Source: Osedax symbiont Rs1 (lineage in GTDB: Bacteria > Pseudomonadota > Gammaproteobacteria > Pseudomonadales > Balneatricaceae). From it: a DNA stretch of 64,000 nucleotides. The translations under genes and the position numbers were made by a program. Shown piece after piece: positions 56,130-64,000 of this stretch; the stretch's first letter is position 1; the number at the start of each line of letters is the position of its first letter. A model generated the notes under the pieces. That model was not told the DNA's origin. It saw nothing but the letters and a program-made list of their open reading frames with translations, and ran no database searches. The stretch covers positions 1,222 to 65,221 of the forward strand of contig ASZJ01000124.1 in assembly GCA_000416275.1 (NCBI GenBank), given 5' to 3'.

Positions 56130-57104
56130 ATGAGTAATTGGTTCGACAAAATAGTTCCTTCACTGGCTAGATCAGAATCTAAACGCGCTTCAGTTCCCGA
56201 GGGGCTGTGGAAAAAATGCCCGAAGTGTGAGGCAGTGCTGTACTTGCCAGATTTAGAAAAGAATTTAAGTGTATGTACTAAATGTGATCATCATATGCGT
56301 TTACCAGCGCGAGCTCGTTTAGAAAAATTTTTAGATGAAGGTACTTTTAGCGAAATTGGAGCGGAGTTAGAGCCGGTCGATAGACTCAAGTTTAAAGACA
56401 CAAAAAAGTACAAAGACCGGATTAGCGCCGCCCAAAAAGCCACTGGCGAAAAAGATGCGCTAATCGCGATGCGCGGCGAGATGAAAGGCATGCCGATTGT
56501 GGCTGTCGCTTTTGATTTTCGCTTTATGGGCGGTTCAATGGGTGCCGTGGTGGGCGAGCGCTTTGTGCGGGCAGCCAATATTTCGATTAAAGAAAAAATT
56601 CCAATGATTTGCTTCTCCGCCTCCGGTGGCGCCAGAATGCAAGAGGCACTGATCTCGCTATTTCAAATGGCGAAAACCTCAGCGGTATTAGAGAGAATGC
56701 GGATCTTAGGTATTCCCTATATATCAGTGCTGACCGATCCTGTGTACGGTGGTGTCTCGGCAAGTTTGGCGATGCTAGGTGATTTAAACGTCGCTGAACC
56801 CAGTGCTTTAATCGGCTTTGCGGGCCCTAGAGTCATTGAACAGACGGTTAGAGAGAAATTGCCAGAGGGCTTCCAGCGCGCTGAGTTCTTACTGGAACAC
56901 GGTCAGGTAGACATGATTGTTTCGCGGCTTGAGTTGCGAGATCGTCTCTTTAACTTGCTGTCGATGATGGTTGAGCAGTTTAAAGTGCCAGAAGTTGACG
57001 CTGAACCGGTGGCGGCAGAAGATCTTGAATCTGCAGAGGCGGCGGTGGTCATTGAAAATGATCTCAGCAGCACTGATAACAGCGACACCGAACAAAAAGC
57101 TTAG
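56130..57104 (+). CDS. accD: Acetyl-CoA carboxylase carboxyltransferase subunit beta
   Basis: A 324-residue subunit with the N-terminal zinc ribbon (Cys30, 33, 49, 52: [10 protein letters not shown] and CTKCDHH). The crotonase-like body shows [20 protein letters not shown] and [16 protein letters not shown]. With AccA it transfers carboxyl from biotin to acetyl-CoA in fatty acid synthesis. The last 45 residues are an acidic tail of low complexity. Confidence 0.95.
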   Translation: MSNWFDKIVPSLARSESKRASVPEGLWKKCPKCEAVLYLPDLEKNLSVCTKCDHHMRLPARARLEKFLDEGTFSEIGAELEPVDRLKFKDTKKYKDRISAAQKATGEKDALIAMRGEMKGMPIVAVAFDFRFMGGSMGAVVGERFVRAANISIKEKIPMICFSASGGARMQEALISLFQMAKTSAVLERMRILGIPYISVLTDPVYGGVSASLAMLGDLNVAEPSALIGFAGPRVIEQTVREKLPEGFQRAEFLLEHGQVDMIVSRLELRDRLFNLLSMMVEQFKVPEVDAEPVAAEDLESAEAAVVIENDLSSTDNSDTEQKA

Positions 57105-57414
57105 CTGCACTTTTTAAAGGTGCAGAGAGTGTTTCTCAAACCGCTGTTGGATCAATAGCTGATTTGGCAGTAAGGTAAAAAGTTTTCAGCTATTAACTAG
57201 TCTCACCAAATAAGTAGTCTCAGCAAAACACCGCGCTTATTTTAAAGATGCAGTGCTAGTTGGTGCTACTAGAGCGTCTGTCGATGCAGCGCGCTAGCAG
57301 TGGGATCAGCTTGAATCCGCTGAGTGTCTGCTCCCGACAAATGTTTATCGGTGGGAGCTAAATAGTTACCTAAAGTCGCGCGCTTGCCTCCGGCTTTACT
57401 AATGATGAATATAC
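57105..57414. other. Gap between accD and folC
   Basis: 310 bases. A CTGCAC/GTGCAG stem at 57105-57125 directly after accD and a GCTCCC/GGGAGC stem at 57330-57358 before folC are visible. No gene is supported. Confidence 0.4.
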
Positions 57415-58725
57415 ATGAAACGCAGTCAGTACAACCTAGCTCAGTGGCTAGAGTGGATGGAAAATAATCATCCCACCGAAATTGATTTAGGTCTGGCTAG
57501 AGTCGGTCAAGTTTACCGACAAATGCAGATTGACTTGACGGCCTCTAAAATAATTAGTGTCGCCGGGACCAACGGTAAAGGCTCTACTACTGCACTCTTG
57601 GAAGCTATTTATTTAGCCGCTGGCTACACCACGCTCGCTTATACTTCCCCACATATGTTGCGCTATAATGAGCGTGTTCGGATCGATGCTAATGACGTCA
57701 CAGATCTGCTGTTAATCGAAGCTTTTAATGCCATTGATCTCGCGATGGGGGAAGGGGCTGCTCGGATCTCTTTAAGCTATTTTGAGATAGGCACTTTGGC
57801 CGCTTTTTATCTGATCAGTCGACAGCAGCCAAATATCGCTATATTAGAGGTGGGCTTGGGTGGTCGCTTAGATGCCGTTAATGTGCTGGATGCCGATATT
57901 GCAGTGATCACCACTTTGGCTATCGACCACGTAGATTGGTTAGGCGATGATATCGAGCAAATTGGGCGAGAAAAAGCCGGCATTGCCAGAAGTGCTAAAC
58001 CACTGATTTGCGGCGAGTTGAGCCCGCCATCCAGCATTGAGCAGTTGGCGGCTGATCAAGGTATTCCCCTCAGTCAAATAAACCAGCAGTTTGCATATCA
58101 GCAAAGCTCTAGCGCCGAGGATCAAACTTGGTCATGGCAAGGTCTAGATATTAATAATCAAGCACTTAGTTATACAGGCCTAGCTCTGCCTTGCCTGCCA
58201 GTGCAAAATGCGGCAACCGCACTGCAAGTGATCGCTAAGCTGGATCAGCCCTGTTCGCTTGCAGCGATTAATAGCGGTTTGCAAAATGCCAGCGCGATCG
58301 GCAGATTACAAACGGCCAGCTATTTAGGAAGTCAGCTAATACTGGATGTCGCGCATAATCCGCAATCTGCTCTGCACTTGGCAAAAACCCTCAAAAAGAG
58401 CGGTTTAATGGCTAGAGTACATTTAGTATTGGGGGTGCTGATCGATAAAGATTGTCAGGGTTTGATTGCCGCGCTGACAGAGGTCTGTTTACATTGGCAT
58501 CTAGTGACCTTAGACGTACCCCGCGGTCAAACGGCTGAGCAGCTGCAAAAAACCGTCCTCAAGCAAGGTGTTGAAAAAACCAATACTAGCTGTTACGCAA
58601 ACATCGAAGTAGCGTTAGCCGGGGCGATACAGGCCGCTACCGATAGCCAAGGGGCTGCGCAACAAGTGGTCGTCGCAGGCTCGTTCGTCACGGTTGGCCA
58701 AGCGCTAGAATTGTTAGAAAAGTAG
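57415..58725 (+). CDS. folC: Bifunctional dihydrofolate / folylpolyglutamate synthase
   Basis: A 436-residue Mur-ligase-like enzyme that makes dihydrofolate and adds glutamates. The P-loop VAGTNGKGSTTALLE is near residue 49, TSPHMLRYNERVRI near 79, EVGLGGRLDAVN near 145, and the C-terminal ILDVAHNPQSALHL near 310. The length is normal. It is 16 bases before the SPOR gene. Confidence 0.93.
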   Translation: MKRSQYNLAQWLEWMENNHPTEIDLGLARVGQVYRQMQIDLTASKIISVAGTNGKGSTTALLEAIYLAAGYTTLAYTSPHMLRYNERVRIDANDVTDLLLIEAFNAIDLAMGEGAARISLSYFEIGTLAAFYLISRQQPNIAILEVGLGGRLDAVNVLDADIAVITTLAIDHVDWLGDDIEQIGREKAGIARSAKPLICGELSPPSSIEQLAADQGIPLSQINQQFAYQQSSSAEDQTWSWQGLDINNQALSYTGLALPCLPVQNAATALQVIAKLDQPCSLAAINSGLQNASAIGRLQTASYLGSQLILDVAHNPQSALHLAKTLKKSGLMARVHLVLGVLIDKDCQGLIAALTEVCLHWHLVTLDVPRGQTAEQLQKTVLKQGVEKTNTSCYANIEVALAGAIQAATDSQGAAQQVVVAGSFVTVGQALELLEK

Positions 58726-58741
58726 CAATAGGAAAGTTGAA

Positions 58742-59233
58742 ATGGAATTAATAGTAAAAAAACAAATTATCGGCACACTCGCGATCATCTTTATTGTGAT
58801 GGTGTTTTTCCCGTTGTTTTTTAGCGGAGATGGCTATAAAGAGCGGCATTTAGCATCGATTATTCCGCCAAAACCGGCCACCCAAACGTTTCAAAATATC
58901 GAGCCTTTACTTAAGCCGCTGATCAATACTCAGCAGATAGCCGCAGAAAAAAACACCGCGCAAGCGGTACCTAAAAAAGTCGCCCTCGATCAACAAGGGG
59001 TGCCGACAGCTTGGACATTACAGTTGGCCTCATTTAAAGATGCCGCTAATGCAAGAGCGCTACGCAAGCAATTGTTAAAGGCTGGGCATAAAGTATATAC
59101 CCGGCAAAACGGCTCATTAGTCAAAGTTTACGTCGGTCCAGCGATTGACAAACAGCGTTTAGAAGCGCTAAAAAAAGGTCTCAAAAAAGATTTCGGCCTA
59201 GATGGCTTACTGGTAAGATTTACCACGCAATAA
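58742..59233 (+). CDS. SPOR-domain protein (DedD-like)
   Basis: A 163-residue inner-membrane protein: one N-terminal helix (about 8-29, IIGTLAIIFIVMVFFPLFF), a short linker and a SPOR domain (about 83-160, WTLQLASFKDAANARALRKQL). SPOR domains bind septal peptidoglycan lacking stem peptides; the homolog DedD helps cell constriction. The folC-dedD-cvpA order supports the name. Confidence 0.85.
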   Translation: MELIVKKQIIGTLAIIFIVMVFFPLFFSGDGYKERHLASIIPPKPATQTFQNIEPLLKPLINTQQIAAEKNTAQAVPKKVALDQQGVPTAWTLQLASFKDAANARALRKQLLKAGHKVYTRQNGSLVKVYVGPAIDKQRLEALKKGLKKDFGLDGLLVRFTTQ

Positions 59234-59252
59234 TTAAGAGGACAATAGATTG

Positions 59253-59753
59253 ATGAATTGGGCTGACTGGGTGATTCTGGCAATTTTAGGGATATCTGCA
59301 TTATTTAGCTTGCGCCGTGGTTTCGTCAAGGAGGCGTTATCACTGGTTACTTGGGTCGCAGCTTTTGTCGTCGCAAGACTATTTTCCGGGGCGCTGGCAG
59401 TCGTGCTTGAAAATTATATAGATACGCCCTCGATTCGAATAGCTGCCGCATTTGCCGGTTTGTTTATCATCATGCTAATCGCTGGGGCGATTATCTCAAA
59501 CTTATTTGACATGCTGGTTAATGCCACCGGTTTAAGTGCCACTGACCGGGTGCTGGGAATGGGCTTTGGTGTAGTTCGTGGCGGGTTAGTGGTAGTGGTG
59601 ATTGTGGCCTTAGCGGCGCAGACGCCGGCGATCAAAGATGAGTGGTGGGGGCAGTCTCAGTTGATACCACACTTTGTCTTGATGGAAGCTTGGAGCAGGG
59701 AAATTGCCTCGGAGCTTGGCCAAGTAATTTGGCAAGTAGGCAGTCCGAACTAA
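59253..59753 (+). CDS. cvpA: CvpA family membrane protein
   Basis: A 166-residue inner-membrane protein with four hydrophobic helices and the family start NWADWVILAILGISALFSL then RRGFVKEAL. The ATG at 59253 is preferred over the TTG just before it. CvpA is needed for colicin V production and envelope robustness in E. coli; its activity is unknown. It precedes purF, as in E. coli. Confidence 0.9.
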   Translation: MNWADWVILAILGISALFSLRRGFVKEALSLVTWVAAFVVARLFSGALAVVLENYIDTPSIRIAAAFAGLFIIMLIAGAIISNLFDMLVNATGLSATDRVLGMGFGVVRGGLVVVVIVALAAQTPAIKDEWWGQSQLIPHFVLMEAWSREIASELGQVIWQVGSPN

Positions 59754-59829
59754 ACTAACTGTAAAATATAGATGATTCAGAAATACTCTGATTAATCGTT
59801 AAAAATAAAATATCCTTGAGGTGCTCTAC

Positions 59830-61350
59830 ATGTGCGGAATAGTTGGCTTGGTCTCCAAGTCATTGGTTAATCAGACAATATTTGATGCGTTAACCGTATT
59901 ACAACACCGCGGACAGGACGCTGCTGGTATGGTTACTTGCGAGGGAAATAAGTTCTTTCTCCGCAAGGGTAACGGATTAGTAAACTCCGTTTTTCGTACC
60001 AGACATATGAAAAAACTGCTCGGAAATATCGGTATAGGACACGTTCGCTACCCTACGGCAGGTAGCTCATCGGCTGCAGAAGCTCAGCCATTTTACGTCA
60101 ATGCACCATACGGTATCGCACTCGCACACAATGGCAATTTAACCAACACCCAAGAGCTAAGTGATGAAATGCGTCGGGTTGATTTACGGCACATTAATAC
60201 CACCTCTGATTCAGAAATTTTGGTCAACATCTTAGCGCATGAACTGCAGCAGCAGGGCAAATTAATACCGACACCTACAGACATCTTTACTGCTGTTAAG
60301 CGCGTTCATAAACGCATCAAAGGCGGCTATGCGGTGGTTGCAGTGATCACTGGTTTTGGCGTGTTAGCCTTCAGAGACCCCTACGGCGTTCGTCCTTTAG
60401 TCTATGGTTTGCGCCAAACTAAAAATGGTCAGGAGGCGATGGTCGCCTCTGAAAGTGTCGCTTTAGACATCGCCGGCTTTAAGCGCGAGCGCGATGTTGC
60501 ACCGGGAGAGGCGATCTTCATTGATGTCAATGGCAAGGTGCATACTGAGCAGTGTGCAGATCATCCACAATTGGCCCCCTGCTTATTTGAACAAGTCTAC
60601 TTTGCCCGCCCCGACTCGGTGATTGACGGTATCGATGTCCACAAAGCGCGGATGCGGATGGGAGTAAAACTGGCAGATAGAGTGATGGCAGAGTGGCCCG
60701 ATCACGATATTGATGTCATCATCCCGATCCCCGACACGAGTCGGACCTCAGCCTTAGAAATGGCAGAGCAGCTGCAAGTGCCTTTTCGTGAAGGCTTTAT
60801 CAAAAACCGCTATATTGGACGTACGTTCATCATGCCGGGACAGCTTGAGCGAAAAAAATCAGTGCGGCGCAAATTAAATCCTATTGAATCGGAATTCAGG
60901 GACAAAGTTGTGATGTTGGTCGATGACTCAATTGTACGCGGCACAACCTCTAAGCAAATTGTGCAAATGGTGCGTGAAGTCGGCGCTAAAAAAGTCTATT
61001 TTGCCTCAGCAGCCCCCCCAGTGAGACATCCAAATGTGTACGGCATAGATATGCCATCACCGTCAGAATTTATCGCCTATCAACGCACTGATGATGAAAT
61101 CGGCGTGGCGATCGGGGTCGATTGGATGATCTATCAAACACTCGACGATTTAAAAGAAGCGGTGGCCGATGATCAGCATTTTGAAAACTTTGAAACTTCG
61201 GTATTTGATGGTAAATACGTGACTGGGGATATCGATGCAGCGTACTTGGAGCAGATCGACGCCAGGCGCAATGACGCTATCAAAGAAAGCGATGAAGAGT
61301 TGGAAGAGGGCGAGAATGCAGCCGGCGATTTACACGATAAAATTCATTAA
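59830..61350 (+). CDS. purF: Amidophosphoribosyltransferase
   Basis: A 506-residue enzyme for the first step of purine synthesis. The start must be the ATG at 59830 because Cys2 of MCGIVGLV is the glutaminase nucleophile after Met removal; a GTG three codons earlier is rejected. [11 protein letters not shown], the PRPP loop [14 protein letters not shown] and [19 protein letters not shown] are present. A strong terminator follows. Confidence 0.95.
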   Translation: MCGIVGLVSKSLVNQTIFDALTVLQHRGQDAAGMVTCEGNKFFLRKGNGLVNSVFRTRHMKKLLGNIGIGHVRYPTAGSSSAAEAQPFYVNAPYGIALAHNGNLTNTQELSDEMRRVDLRHINTTSDSEILVNILAHELQQQGKLIPTPTDIFTAVKRVHKRIKGGYAVVAVITGFGVLAFRDPYGVRPLVYGLRQTKNGQEAMVASESVALDIAGFKRERDVAPGEAIFIDVNGKVHTEQCADHPQLAPCLFEQVYFARPDSVIDGIDVHKARMRMGVKLADRVMAEWPDHDIDVIIPIPDTSRTSALEMAEQLQVPFREGFIKNRYIGRTFIMPGQLERKKSVRRKLNPIESEFRDKVVMLVDDSIVRGTTSKQIVQMVREVGAKKVYFASAAPPVRHPNVYGIDMPSPSEFIAYQRTDDEIGVAIGVDWMIYQTLDDLKEAVADDQHFENFETSVFDGKYVTGDIDAAYLEQIDARRNDAIKESDEELEEGENAAGDLHDKIH

Positions 61351-61396
61351 TCAATAATTTGTCCGTGTAAATAAGCATCGTACAACGACAGAGTAC

Positions 61397-61440
61397 AGCG
61401 CCATATCGAGCAAGTTCATGCACGTATGGCGCTTTTTTTG
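61397..61440 (+). terminator. Intrinsic terminator of the purF operon
   Basis: Arms AGCGCCATA (61397-61405) and TATGGCGCT (61425-61433), followed by a run of seven T, 47 bases after the purF stop. Confidence 0.85.
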
Positions 61441-61482
61441 TCCTGTCAAAAACCCCCTAAATACAGCCGTTGGTGATCGAAA

Positions 61483-62457
61483 ATGTCTAAAATAATGCTG
61501 GCGCCAATGGAGGGAGTGGTCGATGCAAATATGCGTCAATTACTCACCTCTATCGGCGGCATCGATAGCTGCGTCACCGAGTTTATCAGAATCACAGGTC
61601 AGCCTTTGCCGGAGCGTGATCTGCTGAAAAAAGTGCCGGAACTATTGACCAATGGCAGCACCAAAAATGGAGTGCCAGTGATCGTCCAGTTTCTTGGCTC
61701 CGATCCTCAAATGCTCGCATACCACAGTCAGTTAGCGGTGAAACTTGGCGCCCAGGGCATCGATTTGAACTTTGGCTGCCCGTCTAAAACGGTCAATAAA
61801 CACAAAGGTGGTGCGGTGTTGCTGGATGAGCCAGGCACCATTTACGATATTATAAAAACGGTTCGTCAAGCCGTGCCCCAATCAATCCCAGTCACTGCCA
61901 AAATGCGCCTCGGTAACAAAGATAAATCGCTGGCGCTAGAAAATGCCCACGCTATCGCGCAAGCGGGTGCTAGCCAATTGGTAGTACACGCCAGAACTAA
62001 AATTGAAGGTTATCGGCCGCCTGCGCACTGGCAGTGGATCAGAAAAATAGCCGAAGCTGTATCTATCCCCGTCGTCGCTAATGGCGATATATGGGATTGG
62101 CAAGATTACCAAAAATGTAAACAAGTTAGCGGCTGTGCAGATGTGATGATAGGCCGAGGGATCTTGGCTAACCCCGCATTGGCCTATGAGATAAAACAAA
62201 AGCTCAACAGTGAGGTAGCCAAGGTGTTTGATTGGGCAGATACCGTGGCGCTAATCATTGAATACTATGAAAATGTACAGCTGCAGCTGCCCCCGCCATT
62301 TGTCTCAGGGCGGGTAAAACAATGGTTAAACATGATGCGCAAGCAGAATAGTAATGCGCAGTTGCTGTTCGAAAAAATCAAAATAATTAGTGAGCTAGAT
62401 AGCTTGACTGCCGCGTTGCTGGACGCTCAAAAGTCTGCGTTGCGGGCTAGGGATTAA
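61483..62457 (+). CDS. dusC: tRNA-dihydrouridine(16) synthase
   Basis: A 324-residue flavoenzyme that reduces uridine 16 in the tRNA D-loop. APMEGVVDANMR at the start, catalytic Cys99 in LNFGCPSKTVNKHKGG, HARTKIEGYRPPAHW and NGDIWDW are typical of the DusC subgroup. It begins after the purF terminator and is probably monocistronic. Confidence 0.9.
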   Translation: MSKIMLAPMEGVVDANMRQLLTSIGGIDSCVTEFIRITGQPLPERDLLKKVPELLTNGSTKNGVPVIVQFLGSDPQMLAYHSQLAVKLGAQGIDLNFGCPSKTVNKHKGGAVLLDEPGTIYDIIKTVRQAVPQSIPVTAKMRLGNKDKSLALENAHAIAQAGASQLVVHARTKIEGYRPPAHWQWIRKIAEAVSIPVVANGDIWDWQDYQKCKQVSGCADVMIGRGILANPALAYEIKQKLNSEVAKVFDWADTVALIIEYYENVQLQLPPPFVSGRVKQWLNMMRKQNSNAQLLFEKIKIISELDSLTAALLDAQKSALRARD

Positions 62458-62556
62458 TAGCTTGGGCCTATAAACACAGTGTTCTAGACGCTAAAGCCGA
62501 ATGCCAGTGGCAAAATTAGCGCTTATGCAGCGGTTTATTAAAATACACTGCCGTCA

Positions 62557-63090
62557 TCAATCCACAGGGACTACCTTGCCGATATAGGGTAGATTACGAT
62601 ATTTCTGTGCGTAATCAATACCGTAACCGACTACAAATTCATCGGGAATACTGAAGCCAATCCAGTCAACGTCAACCACCACTTGGCGCCGAGAGGGCTT
62701 ATCTAATAAAGTGCACAAGCTGAGAGATTTAGGCTCGCGCAGTTTTAGCATCTCGACAACCTTCGACAGTGTATTTCCGGTATCAATAATATCTTCGACA
62801 ATAATCACATCGCGACCTTCAATCCCCTCGCTTAAATCCTGCAAAATTTTCACCTCGCGGCTGCTCTCAGTGCTATTACCGTAGCTAGAGGCGGTCATAA
62901 AATCGATGGACATAGGCAAGTCGACGGCGCGGCACAAGTCGGCCATAAAAATAGCTGAGCCGCGCAGTAAAGCGACCATTAATAAATTATCAGAGTGTTG
63001 GTAACGCGCTTCGATTAACTTCCCGAGCTCGGTCACTTTTAGTTTAATATCAGCCTCAGAAATCATTACTTCAATCGTATGTTCAATCAT
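62557..63090 (-). CDS. hpt: Hypoxanthine phosphoribosyltransferase
   Basis: A 177-residue purine-salvage enzyme. The PRPP-binding loop is [27 protein letters not shown] and the flexible-loop region [10 protein letters not shown], then [19 protein letters not shown] at the C-terminus are characteristic. It converts hypoxanthine or guanine to the nucleotide. It converges on dusC. Confidence 0.93.
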   Translation of the reverse strand: MIEHTIEVMISEADIKLKVTELGKLIEARYQHSDNLLMVALLRGSAIFMADLCRAVDLPMSIDFMTASSYGNSTESSREVKILQDLSEGIEGRDVIIVEDIIDTGNTLSKVVEMLKLREPKSLSLCTLLDKPSRRQVVVDVDWIGFSIPDEFVVGYGIDYAQKYRNLPYIGKVVPVD

Positions 63091-63330
63091 TGATTCGCTC
63101 TATTGATGATTAATAATGCTCAGACTCTAGCATATGCAGTGGTTTGCAACCATCAGAAAATGACCCGCTAAAAAGGTACGTCTGTCATATAGTTGCTGAT
63201 GAACGCTATATAATTGTGCTGATGTGCAGGTGCACTAAAGGTACTCAGCAGAATCAATATGGGGTAGGCTGGCTACCTATATGATCCATAGTCAATGTGA
63301 TTTATTACTGACGGGTATTAAATGATATTT

Positions 63331-63371
63331 TAAAGAAAAGCAAAAGCCGGAGCTTGCGAAACTTCCGGCTT
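63331..63371 (-). terminator. Intrinsic terminator of hflX
   Basis: On the minus strand the stem AAGCCGGA/TCCGGCTT (63344-63371) is followed by TTTTGCTTTTCTTT. It lies 41 bases after the hflX stop. The rest of the 320-base gap to hpt holds no supported gene. Confidence 0.8.
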
Positions 63372-63411
63372 AGTATTAAAGCTTGTCTAGATATTTTTAG
63401 TCACCAAGGCT

Positions 63412-64000
63412 TTATAAGTTCAACATGCGCTTTTTCAATCGGGCTAAATTAATGGCGCTGGATCGAACAGTGAGCTTGATGTGCTCATATTCATATTCTT
63501 CTTTAGTGACGCTCATCACAGATCGAATTTCGCCGATGATACCTTTGGCGGTATAGGGAACTATGATTTCTTCTTCAATCATTCCATCCAGCGAAATGCC
63601 GACGATATACTGGTGCAATTTGCTAACATCTGTAGCGCTGCGCGCAGAGGTCAGCATGGCATCGGGAAACTCTTCCAGCAGTGCTTGTTGCTGTTCAGGG
63701 CTGAGTAGATCTGATTTGTTCAGTACCAGTAACTTTTCACTGTCCGCAACGCCCACCTCTTCCAATACTTGGTGCACGACATCTAACTGTGCACGAAACG
63801 AAGGATCGGAGGCATCGACCACATATAACAACAATGATGCGTCGTGTGCTTCTGCTAAGGTTGAGTGAAAGGAGGCGACTAAATCATGGGGTAGCTTTTT
63901 AATAAAACCGACGGTATCTGAAACTAGAATTCGCGGTTGAGTGACCGGGAACAGCGCGCGCACTGTGGTATCAAGGGTGGCGAAAAGTTTATTTTCCCCC
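63412..64000 (-). CDS. hflX: Ribosome-associated GTPase HflX (C-terminal part; 5' end outside window)
   Basis: The frame runs off the window edge; the visible 196 residues begin GENKLFATLDTTVRALF and continue through the G domain: DTVGFIKKLP (G3), NKSD (G4) and the SARSATD region, then the C-terminal domain. HflX splits stalled or heat-damaged 70S ribosomes. The N-terminal half with the P-loop is not in the window. A strong terminator follows. hflX near hpt is not a familiar pairing. Confidence 0.92.
   Translation of the reverse strand, partial: GENKLFATLDTTVRALFPVTQPRILVSDTVGFIKKLPHDLVASFHSTLAEAHDASLLLYVVDASDPSFRAQLDVVHQVLEEVGVADSEKLLVLNKSDLLSPEQQQALLEEFPDAMLTSARSATDVSKLHQYIVGISLDGMIEEEIIVPYTAKGIIGEIRSVMSVTKEEYEYEHIKLTVRSSAINLARLKKRMLNL

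Noticed and set aside
1..64000. tRNA or rRNA genes
   Set aside because: No cloverleaf-like segment or rRNA sequence was recognised in any intergenic gap; a tRNAscan run would be decisive.

Overview
This window looks like chromosome of a marine-type gammaproteobacterium with moderate G+C. The right-hand third carries a housekeeping order familiar from Pseudomonas relatives and the Cellvibrionales: asd, a second asd, fimV, truA, trpF, (trpB, trpA), accD, folC, a SPOR protein, cvpA, purF. The placement of trpBA between trpF and accD, the LysM/FimV hub, and the ugp, yjf and MttB-type genes fit a Cellvibrionales/Spongiibacteraceae-like organism. That placement is inferred from gene content and order only.

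Layout. Positions 1-5.9 kb hold a type VI secretion cargo module: a DUF4123 adaptor cut by the window edge, a VasX-like membrane toxin, and a membrane protein fused to a formylglycine-generating-enzyme (FGE) domain. An IS66 remnant follows. The ugpBAECQ operon (6.5-11.5 kb) handles uptake and cleavage of glycerophosphodiesters. A BigR-type sulfur sensor with two YeeE/YedE half-transporters lies at 12.1-13.6 kb. From 19.7 down to 13.8 kb runs an eight-gene membrane operon: YjfI, PspA-like YjfJ, a potassium-channel-like protein, YjfK, DUF350, DUF1190, a glutathionylspermidine-synthase-like ATP-grasp protein and a rhomboid. A mixed stretch (19.8-25.4 kb) holds a DUF6471 protein, an M24 peptidase, a ClpP-like exported protein, an RluA-type pseudouridine synthase and LpxR.

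Positions 26.1-37.9 kb form a compact defence island, all on the + strand. It comprises an orphan CARF protein of the CRISPR NE0113/ring-nuclease family, a complete type I restriction-modification system (hsdR, hsdM, hsdS), a SIR2-HerA anti-phage pair whose SIR2 gene is broken by one in-frame amber codon, and a DarTG toxin-antitoxin locus in which only a C-terminal scrap of DarT survives beside an intact DarG. No cas genes or CRISPR array accompany the CARF gene.

After the island come an MttB-family methyltransferase, an exported protein of unknown function, sbcDC and ychJ, and then the housekeeping block, ending with dusC, hpt and the edge-truncated hflX.

Repeats are a second theme. Four copies of a MITE-like element share about 19-bp terminal inverted repeats and differ by internal deletion (47, 189, 213 and 74 bp). 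A separate 18-bp core recurs in three intergenic sites, one of them directly after the darT remnant. All functional calls rest on reading motifs and gene order; no database search was run.
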